A DNA stretch of 7,472 bases from SLID01 sp041667545 (GTDB lineage: Bacteria; Omnitrophota; Gorgyraeia; Tantalellales; Tantalellaceae), in contig JBAYES010000074.1 in NCBI GenBank assembly GCA_041667545.1, positions 1 through 7,472 of the forward strand, in the 5' to 3' direction. Positions 1-5,891 of the stretch are shown piece by piece. The translations under genes and the position numbers were made by a program. The notes beneath the pieces were generated by a model, which worked only from the letters and a program-made list of their open reading frames with translations, was not told the origin of the DNA and did no database searches. Positions within the stretch are counted from its first letter, which is position 1. Every line of letters starts with the position of its first letter.

Positions 1-57
1 AGCGATAAAATGAAAAGACCTACCCACAAAGTCGGGTTACAATGTACGAAAAACTCT

Positions 58-62
58 GGAGG
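58..62 (+). promoter_or_regulatory. Shine-Dalgarno site that decides the transposase start
   Basis: GGAGG lies 8 nt before the ATG at 71. The in-frame GTG at 62 overlaps this site and so cannot be served by it, which makes ATG 71 the better start. Confidence 0.7.
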
Positions 63-70
63 TGGTCAAA

Positions 71-1069
71 ATGGAAAAGTACGATCATTACGTCGCAGTA
101 GATTGGTCAAAGAACAATATGGCTATAGCCCGAATGACAAAGCATTCGGAAGATTGCAGGGTTGTTGACGTGCCGACAGATCTTGACGATCTGAAGGCTT
201 ATCTTGACAAGTTAAGAGGTTCTGTCGTTCTGACATTAGAAGAATCTACGCCTGCGCAATGGCTATATACGGAATTAAGCGGATCGGTGTCAAAAGTATT
301 GGTTTGTGATCCTCGGCGCAACAGACTTTTGAACGAAGGCCCTAAAACTGACAAAATAGATGCTCGAAAACTTGTAAATCTTCTTAGAGCCGGATTATTA
401 AGAGAAGTCTATCACTCGGGGGAAGAGTTCATCAAATTGAGGAAGTTGGTCCGAGGATATACCGCCATAACCAAGAACGGAGTTAGACTTAAAAACCAGA
501 GAGCTGCGCTATTGTTATCTGCCGGCAGGATCACCCGGGACATAGAACTAAAAGATAGGCATGAAGAATTGGTCGTTAGAGAATTTGATTTTTTAATAAC
601 AAACAATGATAAGAGCAGAGATGTTTACGTTAAAGAATTTAGAAGACTGAGATCCAGAAATAAAGTTATCGGGGATCTTACTACAATCCCCGGGATCGAT
701 GTTAAGGGTGCGGTTAAATTGATGGCGATAGTTGTTGATCCTCACAGGTTCAAAGATACAGGCAAGTGGCTGAGTTACTGCGGATTAATAAGGCATGAAA
801 AGATCAGCGGTGGAAGAAGTTATGGCAGCCGCAAACCAAAATACAGCAGAACAGCGAAGAGCATTTTTAAAACAGCAGCCATATCGTGCATAGGGATGGA
901 TAGGAAGAATCCTCTCAAGAGGTATTATGAGGATCTTATGCATAAAAAGAACTATGCTGATTTTAACGCACGTCATGCATTGTCCAGAAGAATAGCCATT
1001 TTGGCCTTAGGAGTAATGAAAACAGGAAAACCGTTTGAAGATCGTTGGCCCGAAATAAAAGCCCGCTAG
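71..1069 (+). CDS. IS110-family transposase (DEDD / serine recombinase)
   Basis: This 332-residue protein catalyses movement of the IS element. The N-terminal half is the RuvC-like DEDD domain: Asp11 in AVDWSK, Glu57 in LTLEES, and Asp94 and Asp97 in KTDKIDARKL. A charged helical linker (about 118-200) follows. The C-terminal half is the Transposase_20 domain, with TIPGI near 205-209, the FKDTGKWLSYCGL block, and Ser246 in KISGG, which sits where family members carry the catalytic serine. Length is typical and no frameshift or stop interrupts it, so it looks functional. The start is set at ATG 71 by the ribosome site at 58-62. The stop codon lies inside the left arm of a hairpin that begins the candidate guide RNA. 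The DEDD and serine roles come from knowledge of the family; their positions are read here. Confidence 0.93.
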   Translation: MEKYDHYVAVDWSKNNMAIARMTKHSEDCRVVDVPTDLDDLKAYLDKLRGSVVLTLEESTPAQWLYTELSGSVSKVLVCDPRRNRLLNEGPKTDKIDARKLVNLLRAGLLREVYHSGEEFIKLRKLVRGYTAITKNGVRLKNQRAALLLSAGRITRDIELKDRHEELVVREFDFLITNNDKSRDVYVKEFRRLRSRNKVIGDLTTIPGIDVKGAVKLMAIVVDPHRFKDTGKWLSYCGLIRHEKISGGRSYGSRKPKYSRTAKSIFKTAAISCIGMDRKNPLKRYYEDLMHKKNYADFNARHALSRRIAILALGVMKTGKPFEDRWPEIKAR

Positions 1070-1198
1070 GATAGAAACTTGGGCTATAGCTTTTTGCAGA
1101 GCTTGCCACAAAACCTAACGGGCTCAGGATACAGCTCAACGTGCCCGATTGCCTGATGTTAAAACATCAAGAGCACACCCGAGCGATTAGCGATCCTG
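1061..1198 (+). ncRNA. Candidate IS110/IS1111 guide (bridge/seek) RNA region
   Basis: Two nested hairpins lie directly after, and partly over, the transposase stop. Hairpin A pairs 1061-1070 with 1114-1123 (9 of 10 bases), then GGC 1082-1084 with GCC 1105-1107, and AGCT 1088-1091 with AGCT 1100-1103 around an 8-nt loop. Hairpin B pairs CAGGAT 1125-1130 with 1193-1198, GCTC 1134-1137 with 1181-1184, GTGC 1141-1144 with 1173-1176, and TGATGTT 1154-1160 with AACATCA 1163-1169. The stems of B are separated by sizeable internal loops (1145-1153, 1170-1172, 1177-1180 and 1185-1192). Stem-loops with large internal loops that carry target and donor guides are the known design of IS110 bridge RNAs. 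In the IS1111 branch this RNA is encoded downstream of the transposase. The stems are seen; the guide-RNA role is inference. Confidence 0.5.
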
Positions 1199-1414
1199 TT
1201 ATTTCTGTAATTTATCATATTCCCTGGTAGAAAACCAGAGAGAAATCAGATAGACGCGTTAGAAATAAAATGATAAAGAAAGGTTTTGATAGAACGGCAT
1301 TTATGCATGAAGCTGTAAAAAGAGCAGTGCCGCAAACGGTGTGGGTAGTATTTGCAGCAGAATATTGGAAATATTCTGGGAGGGGGGAGTTTTTCTGTTG
1401 ACAAATCTTTTCAT
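1199..1414. other. AT-rich intergenic stretch with small hairpins only
   Basis: I see no convincing gene here (GC about 38 %). It contains two simple hairpins: CTGGT 1224-1228 with ACCAG 1234-1238, and a perfect 9-bp stem at 1358-1366 / 1370-1378 around a GGA loop. A 43-codon open frame (1270-1401) has no ribosome site and no recognisable product. This is probably flank or decayed sequence between the IS element and the GC-rich element to its right. Confidence 0.4.
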
Positions 1415-1552
1415 AGACGGGCATGGTCCCCTATGGCACGGGCCATAGGGGGAGCGAGGTCGTCCGTCGAGCGAAGATCTTCTCGCCGGGAAGATCGAGC
1501 GTCCCTCGCAGGGAATGCCAGACCCTTGTATCGTCGGGGCTACGATCTTTTT
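1415..1552. repeat. GC-rich multi-hairpin intergenic element
   Basis: About 61 % GC against about 38 % in the 140 nt to its left. Stems seen: CCCCTATGGC 1428-1437 with GCCATAGGGG 1442-1451 (10 bp, 4-nt loop); GCGAGG 1454-1459 with CCTCGC 1504-1509, enclosing GATCTTC 1476-1482 with GAAGATC 1490-1496; and a possible closing stem GGCAT 1420-1424 with ATGCC 1515-1519. TCGAGCG occurs twice (1467-1473 and 1495-1501). It lies between two convergent genes, the transposase and the antiporter. The layout fits a REP/BIME-like dispersed palindromic element or a structured RNA. The open frames crossing it on both strands look like by-products of its GC-rich composition. Without genome copies the class cannot be decided. 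Confidence 0.45.
1530..1552 (+). terminator. Weak intrinsic terminator-like hairpin
   Basis: ATCGT 1530-1534 pairs with ACGAT 1542-1546 around a 7-nt loop and is followed by CTTTTT. It would stop plus-strand transcripts before they enter the convergent antiporter gene, whose 3' end is at 1603. The 5-bp stem is short, so strength is doubtful. Confidence 0.3.
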
Positions 1553-1602
1553 GATATTTAGTGAGAAATGCCGCTCGAAATGTATAGTTTAGAGAAAGAC
1601 TT

Positions 1603-2820
1603 TTAGCTGATCTCGCCCGCGGCTTTGAGGACTTTTTTGACCAATATCGGGCCGGCGAACTCATTAATTATTGTGGCGCCGACTACGGTATTTACCAGGA
1701 TACCTCCGATCTGCGAGAAGGCGGGGTCCTGCCTTGTGAGAAGAGCAAGCCCTATAACGATCCCGCCATAAGGGACAAGCCCGCAAGCCGTGAATTTTTT
1801 CACGCTTCCGGAAGATCCTGCAACAGTCGCGCCAATAGCCACACCCGTAAATTTACCTATTAGCCTGAAGATCACAAAGAAAACCAGAAGGATAGCCGCG
1901 GGAAGGGAAGAATGCAGGTCAAAGAACATTCCGCTCAATGTGAAAAAAATAAGGAATATAAGTTCCTCGGAATATCTTTCCAGCATTCTGAAGATCTTTT
2001 CCGGGCTCGGGCTATAGTTAACTACCACCATTCCCATGACCATAATGGACAATATCTCTTCGGCCCCTGAAAAGTCCGCAAGCCCCCAACATAAGGTCAA
2101 AAAACTGAGAATAAGGATGAAATAAAGACCTTCATTTTCCCGGGAGAACCGTTTTGTGATACGGTTAAAAAGAAACCCCATTATCGCTCCCAGCGCCACC
2201 GATCCCGCGATAATGGCCAGGGGAACAAGCATGACCGAGGAGAAACTGAATTTTTGATGAGTTATGAAAGCCTGCGCTATAACTATGGCTACACTGTAAT
2301 TGATTATCCCTAAAACATCATCGAAAGCCGAAACATTCAATATGGTGGACGTGACCTCACCCTTTGCCTTGTATTCGTGTGTAACCGCAAGACCCGCCGC
2401 GGGGTCCGTAGTCGATCCAAGCGCCCCCAAGAGCAATGATAAGGGGATAACGGCGGTAAAAAAGGCATCCTTGGGTACCCCGGGTAAAAAACCGGCCACT
2501 AAAAGAATACCGGCAGTTATCGCAAAAAAAGTGGTTTCCGCTTCAAGGATCGTTATAGAGAACATACTTTTCCCGAGTTTTTTGAGGTCACTGAAAATTA
2601 TCGTTCCCCCTATAGAGAAGGAGATGAACGCTATGGCGATCTTTTGCAGGAGGTCCGCGCGCGAAGTTATATCGTCGGGAACGAACGGGCAGATCTGAGG
2701 GTTAAGAATAACTCCGGCCGCCAGATAACCAATTATTTTGGGAAAACCAAGCCGCTGAAATTCCTGGCCGAGAATAAACCCGACGGATAATATGATACCT
2801 ATTACAAGGAATGCGTTCAT
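1603..2820 (-). CDS. CPA2-family cation/proton antiporter (Na+/H+ exchanger domain)
   Basis: A 405-residue integral membrane protein made almost wholly of hydrophobic helices, matching the Na_H_Exchanger fold. It would exchange Na+ (or K+) for protons across the inner membrane, serving pH and ion balance. Family landmarks in order: GQEFQRLGFPKIIGYLAAG near 18-36; the broken-helix motif STTDPAA at 136-142 (the TSPA/TDP element); the ion-binding pair Asp167-Asp168 in AFDDVLG, which marks electrogenic NapA-like exchangers; Arg319 and Lys323 in FRLIGKFTG; and INEFAGP near 385-391. It ends soon after the last helix and has no C-terminal TrkA-N/RCK domain, so it is not a full KefB/KefC protein. The start ATG has no clear ribosome site, but a promoter lies so close that the message would be nearly leaderless. 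The ion specificity is unknown. Confidence 0.9.
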   Translation of the reverse strand: MNAFLVIGIILSVGFILGQEFQRLGFPKIIGYLAAGVILNPQICPFVPDDITSRADLLQKIAIAFISFSIGGTIIFSDLKKLGKSMFSITILEAETTFFAITAGILLVAGFLPGVPKDAFFTAVIPLSLLLGALGSTTDPAAGLAVTHEYKAKGEVTSTILNVSAFDDVLGIINYSVAIVIAQAFITHQKFSFSSVMLVPLAIIAGSVALGAIMGFLFNRITKRFSRENEGLYFILILSFLTLCWGLADFSGAEEILSIMVMGMVVVNYSPSPEKIFRMLERYSEELIFLIFFTLSGMFFDLHSSLPAAILLVFFVIFRLIGKFTGVAIGATVAGSSGSVKKFTACGLVPYGGIVIGLALLTRQDPAFSQIGGILVNTVVGATIINEFAGPILVKKVLKAAGEIS

Positions 2821-2828
2821 AATTCGAT

Positions 2829-2857
2829 ATAATACACCAGTTACCTAAAAAGCGCAA
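2829..2857 (-). promoter_or_regulatory. Antiporter promoter, nearly leaderless
   Basis: On the minus strand TTGCGC (2857-2852) and TATTAT (2834-2829) are 17 nt apart, a good sigma-70-type arrangement. Only 8 nt separate the -10 box from the antiporter ATG, so the transcript would begin within a base or two of the start codon. This fits the lack of a Shine-Dalgarno site. The prediction comes from sequence alone. Confidence 0.4.
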
Positions 2858-2893
2858 ATGTAACTTATGCCCAAAAAGATACTTCCCAAAGCA

Positions 2894-2920
2894 GACAATT
2901 AATATTAGAATACAATTGTC
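2894..2920. repeat. Small inverted repeat in the divergent intergenic region
   Basis: GACAATT (2894-2900) and AATTGTC (2914-2920) are perfect inverted 7-mers, 13 nt apart. They lie between the divergent antiporter and LemA genes. A two-turn-spaced palindrome could be an operator, but nothing identifies a regulator, and AT-rich DNA gives such pairs by chance. Confidence 0.25.
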
Positions 2921-2946
2921 AGAGTTATGCGAAATAGCGTTTTCAA

Positions 2947-3047
2947 CGTCATTGCGGCGAGGGAGCGAAGCGACCGAAGCAAACCTATAAATTTATATGT
3001 TATTGAGATTGCTTCGTAACTCACTTCGTACGTTCCTCGCAATGACG
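2947..3047. repeat. MITE-like palindromic repeat, about 101 bp
   Basis: The ends CGTCATTGCG (2947-2956) and CGCAATGACG (3038-3047) are perfect 10-bp inverted repeats. Further in, CGAAGCAA (2975-2982) faces TTGCTTCG (3009-3016), with imperfect pairing between. The centre is AT-rich and holds the palindrome TATAAATTTATA (2986-2997). Left and right arms have diverged (for example GGGAGCGAAGCGACC against GTAACTCACTTCGTACG). I recognise this general pattern, with GCGAAGC / GAAGCAA arms ending in CATTGCG / CGCAATG, as a dispersed palindromic repeat of many uncultured bacterial genomes. It carries no gene and could form a long RNA hairpin upstream of the LemA gene. Confidence 0.6.
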
Positions 3048-3102
3048 GGATAAAATCCATTTTGCAGAACCCTAATGCAAGTATATAACCGGAGGTAAAG
3101 CC

Positions 3103-4050
3103 ATGTATATGTATTTACTGATGCTGCTATCGCTTACAACGATGATATTCCTTTGGAATATTTTTCGCCTTGTGAAAATATCAGGGGATATCTCCGATAC
3201 GATTAAAGAACTGGAATCGGCGATAGAAAAAAGAAATGTCACCGCTCTTGATCTTGTAAGGAGATCCGAGAAAATATTATCCCCGAAAAATCCCCTGGTA
3301 AACAATATCAGAAAGTACGGCCGGTTATCGGCGGTGGCAAGTTCCTTTAAGGAAAAGATATTGAACACGGTCTTGTTCCAAAGCTCTCTGGCCGAACTCT
3401 TGACGGAGATGTCAGACAACTATCCCAAAACTTTCAGGGAGCCCGAGTTTATATCTTCTTTTGTCGAGCTGCGCGAAACAGAAGACCTTATTGGCTCTCT
3501 CTCTACACGGTATAACGGCCTGATTTCCAAATTTAACGGGATGCTTTCCGGTTCATTGATGAAATTATTGCCTCGGATATTGAAGATGCCTGAAATCGGG
3601 TATTTCCCGGAACAAAGATCACCACTGCCTAAGGTTACGACAAAAGACCCCGCTCCTCGAGACCAGGATCTGGCGGACGTTCTTATTTCGAACATAGGCT
3701 CCGCAACTGCCATTAAATGCCGATGCGGTCTTGAAATCAACATTCCTCCAGATTTTAAGGAAGAGAAAATATTTTGTCAGATGTGCGGGGAGTCTTACAA
3801 CATACCGTCCCAATTGACACGCGCCACGGAAGCCATACTTAGAGGCGATGCATTTCATGAGTCGAAACCTCACGCTTCCGGAAAAATCGGACGCGGGTGG
3901 GGAAGTTTGCGCTGTACATGCGGCAATGTAACACAATTATCCCCGGGATTTGAGGCCTCTTATGTTAAATGCTTTTCCTGCGGGCGTAAAATGATGTCCG
4001 GATCCAGTAATTTTGAAAAGCCATTATCGGCATCACCAAAAGCAAAGTAG
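3103..4050 (+). CDS. lemA: LemA-family membrane protein with two C-terminal zinc-ribbon-like modules
   Basis: The protein has 315 residues. One membrane helix (about 4-21) is followed by a helical LemA domain (about 30-170). The most typical part is the segment from NYPKTF at 106 through FVELRETEDLIGSLSTRYN at 120-138 to FNGML, ending in GYFPEQ at 166-171; LemA proteins share this YP...F..L...E..I...R..YN pattern. After a Pro-rich linker come two similar modules: Cys206-x-Cys208...Cys225-x-x-Cys228 and Cys271-x-Cys273...Cys290-x-x-Cys293, each ending in CG. They look like a pair of metal-binding ribbons, which usual LemA proteins (about 180-200 residues) lack. The function of LemA is not settled; metal ligands suggest the tail is cytoplasmic. 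GGAGG at 3091-3095, 7 nt before the ATG, supports the start. The DUF1846 gene follows on the same strand after 52 nt. Confidence 0.82.
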   Translation: MYMYLLMLLSLTTMIFLWNIFRLVKISGDISDTIKELESAIEKRNVTALDLVRRSEKILSPKNPLVNNIRKYGRLSAVASSFKEKILNTVLFQSSLAELLTEMSDNYPKTFREPEFISSFVELRETEDLIGSLSTRYNGLISKFNGMLSGSLMKLLPRILKMPEIGYFPEQRSPLPKVTTKDPAPRDQDLADVLISNIGSATAIKCRCGLEINIPPDFKEEKIFCQMCGESYNIPSQLTRATEAILRGDAFHESKPHASGKIGRGWGSLRCTCGNVTQLSPGFEASYVKCFSCGRKMMSGSSNFEKPLSASPKAK

Positions 4051-4094
4051 TTTTGAGCCCCGTAAAGAATTAAGCATATCGATTCACATTTATC

Positions 4095-4100
4095 GGAGGA
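4095..4100 (+). promoter_or_regulatory. Ribosome binding site that sets the DUF1846 start
   Basis: GGAGGA ends 2 nt before ATG 4103, a short but usable spacing. It favours this start over the in-frame ATG at 4013, which would lie inside the LemA gene and add 30 residues unlike the family's N-terminus. Confidence 0.6.
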
Positions 4101-4102
4101 AA

Positions 4103-5638
4103 ATGAAAAAAGACCCCGGAAAAAGACGCGGAAATATAGGCTTCGATAACGAAAAATATCTCGCCGAACAGACTGCCGCCATCCTGGAGCGCACAGAAAA
4201 ATTCAACAATAAACTTTACCTCGAGTTCGGCGGCAAGATAATGTGCGACTATCACGCTTCCAGGGTATTGCCGGGCTTTTCTCCAGACGTAAAGGTGCGT
4301 CTTCTTAGCAAGATTAAGGACAAAGCCGAAATAATACTGTGCATTTACGCAGGGGATATAGAACGTAAGAAAATACGCGCTGATTTCGGAATCACTTATG
4401 ATGTAGACGCTTTACGCCTTATGGATGAGTTGCGGGGCCGGGGACTGGAACTTTCCGCAGTGGTGATAACAAGATTCGACAACCAGCCATCCGCCAGAAT
4501 GTTCAAAAACAAACTCGAAAGAAGAGGTGTAAAAGTTTTCACTCACAGTTTTACTAAAGGATATCCGACTGATATAGACACTATCGTAAGCGACGAAGGG
4601 TACGGAGCTAATCAGTTCATTGAAACCTCAAAACCCATCGTTATTGTCACGGGGCCCGGACCTTGCAGTGGAAAACTTGCTACATGCCTTTCACAGATTT
4701 ACCACGAACATAAAAAGGGAATACGTGCGGGATATGCTAAATTTGAAACTTTTCCTATCTGGAACCTGCCTCTAAAACATCCCGCCAACGTGGCTTACGA
4801 AGCCGCTACCGCCGATATCAAAGACGTCAATATGATAGATCCCTTTTTCCTTGAAACGACGGGGGAAACAGCGGTTAATTATAACCGGGATATCGAAGTT
4901 TTTCCTGTCCTTAAACGCATTCTTACAAAAATAATGGGCAGCGGGGTATACCAGTCTCCGACTGATATGGGGGTAAATCGTGTCGGGTTCGGCATTATCG
5001 ATAATAATGTTGTCATTGACGCGGCACGTCAGGAGATAATAAGAAGGTTTTTACGTTATTCCTGCGAATACGCGGTAGGTTTTGCTGATAAGGACACCGT
5101 TGAAAGAGCGTCTCTTTTAATGGAAAATGCCGGTCTTAAGACTGAGGATAGACGCGTTGTAGGCTTTGCTCGGGAAGCTATGCTATCCGGTGAAAGACAG
5201 AAAAAAGGCCACAATGATATTTACTGCGGAGCCGCCATAGAGCTTGCCGACGGAAAGATCGTAACCGGAAAAAATTCGTCCTTGATGCACGCCGCATCCA
5301 GTTTGATCCTGAACGCGGTCAAGGTCCTTGCCGGCATTCCAGATGAAGTGCATCTGCTTTCTCCGGCATCCATAGAATCTATAGGAAAAATGAAGGCTGA
5401 TCTGTCAGGGAAAGTTGATCTTACGCTTGACCTTGAGGAAACCCTCATAGCACTCAGTATCAACGCGTCTTTAGATCCCGAGGCAAAAAAGGCCATGGAA
5501 AAGCTGAAGGAACTTAAAGGGCTTGAGGTACATTTAAGCCATATGCCGACCCCGGGCGATGAGGCCGGTTTCCGTCAGTTATCGGTAAATCTTACCAGCG
5601 AACCTAATTTTATAACAAATAATCTTTACATAGCGTAG
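4103..5638 (+). CDS. DUF1846 / UPF0371 family protein
   Basis: I recognise this 511-residue protein as a full-length member of the DUF1846 (UPF0371) family, whose members have about 500 residues. The family N-terminus (IGFDNEKYL) is at 12-20 here, after a short basic extension. Other hallmarks: LYLEFGGK 38-45, DYHASRVLPGF 49-59, a Gly-rich loop GPGPCSGK at 184-191, ETFPIWNLPLKHP 215-227, VNMIDPF 242-248, SPTDMGVN 285-292, and NLTSEPNF near the C-terminus. No signal peptide or membrane helix, so it should be cytosolic. The Gly-rich loop resembles a nucleotide-binding loop but is not a canonical Walker A (the spacing to Gly-Lys is off by one). No reaction is firmly known to me for the family. 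It probably shares a transcript with the LemA gene upstream. The family call is sure, the function is not. Confidence 0.93.
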   Translation: MKKDPGKRRGNIGFDNEKYLAEQTAAILERTEKFNNKLYLEFGGKIMCDYHASRVLPGFSPDVKVRLLSKIKDKAEIILCIYAGDIERKKIRADFGITYDVDALRLMDELRGRGLELSAVVITRFDNQPSARMFKNKLERRGVKVFTHSFTKGYPTDIDTIVSDEGYGANQFIETSKPIVIVTGPGPCSGKLATCLSQIYHEHKKGIRAGYAKFETFPIWNLPLKHPANVAYEAATADIKDVNMIDPFFLETTGETAVNYNRDIEVFPVLKRILTKIMGSGVYQSPTDMGVNRVGFGIIDNNVVIDAARQEIIRRFLRYSCEYAVGFADKDTVERASLLMENAGLKTEDRRVVGFAREAMLSGERQKKGHNDIYCGAAIELADGKIVTGKNSSLMHAASSLILNAVKVLAGIPDEVHLLSPASIESIGKMKADLSGKVDLTLDLEETLIALSINASLDPEAKKAMEKLKELKGLEVHLSHMPTPGDEAGFRQLSVNLTSEPNFITNNLYIA

Positions 5639-5794
5639 AAGGGTAATGACTTTGGTTCTTCAGGTTTTGGACTAAATTACGTCAAAACTGGCCCATGTCT
5701 ACCCATATCTATCAGAGTTTGTATCTCACCCCGGCTGCATTCATGCCCCGGTTACCCAAATTGCAATAAATTTACTGTTAGAGCAAAAAATACT
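5639..5794. other. Intergenic stretch after the DUF1846 gene
   Basis: No gene seen. GTTTTGGAC (5664-5672) pairs with GTCAAAAC (5681-5688) as an 8-bp stem with one bulged G. No T-run follows, so it is not a standard intrinsic terminator. The rest shows only weak GC-rich pairing around 5733-5753. Confidence 0.35.
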
Positions 5795-5822
5795 TTGAAT
5801 TTGCACATTTTTATGTTATATT
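5795..5822 (+). promoter_or_regulatory. Extended -10 promoter for the exported repeat protein
   Basis: TTGAAT (5795-5800) and TATATT (5817-5822) are 16 nt apart, and TG-T directly before the -10 box gives the extended TGnTATATT form. Transcription would start near 5829, leaving a leader of about 60 nt before ATG 5892. The leader has no clear Shine-Dalgarno sequence. This is the best promoter match on the right side of the window. Confidence 0.5.
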
Positions 5823-5891
5823 AAACAATGTTTACTTACATTATGTCTATCTTTATTATCGTTTACGAGATTATCGGACTTAGATAAATAT

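Larger units (their letters stand above)
1..1200 (+). mobile_element. IS110-type insertion sequence, left end not resolved
   Basis: The element consists of an intact IS110-family transposase gene and a downstream non-coding stretch with nested hairpins. IS110-family elements lack classical terminal inverted repeats and usually make no target duplication, so the exact ends cannot be read from one copy. The left limit may lie outside the window. The right limit is placed loosely after the hairpin ending at 1198. A structured non-coding region after the transposase, rather than before it, is what is known for the IS1111 branch of the family. The hexamer AGCGAT at 1-6 recurs at 1182-1187 and 1189-1194, which may mark related end sequences but is short enough to be chance. 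The boundaries are inference. Confidence 0.6.

Noticed and set aside
1270..1401. A 43-codon plus-strand open frame
   Set aside because: It has no ribosome site and no recognisable sequence, and it lies in the low-GC stretch beside the IS element. It is not separable from chance.
1398..1426. Consensus-like TTGACA at 1398-1403
   Set aside because: No -10 box lies at the proper distance, and no gene follows on the plus strand.
1352..1664. Overlapping open frames on both strands (1352-1561 plus, 1431-1664 minus)
   Set aside because: They cross the GC-rich hairpin element. Their Arg/Ser-rich low-complexity products follow from its base composition, and the minus frame overlaps the end of the antiporter gene.
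3062..3089. Promoter TTGCAG / TATAAC just before the LemA gene
   Set aside because: Transcription would start near 3096 and remove the strong GGAGG site at 3091-3095 that the gene evidently uses.
4013..4102. N-terminal extension of the DUF1846 gene from ATG 4013
   Set aside because: It overlaps the LemA gene, has no ribosome site, and adds 30 residues unlike the family; GGAGGA before ATG 4103 gives the natural start.
5828..5887. Leader peptide of 19 codons ahead of the repeat protein
   Set aside because: Its ATG lies at the predicted transcription start and has no ribosome site. The hydrophobic product is what AT-rich DNA gives by chance.
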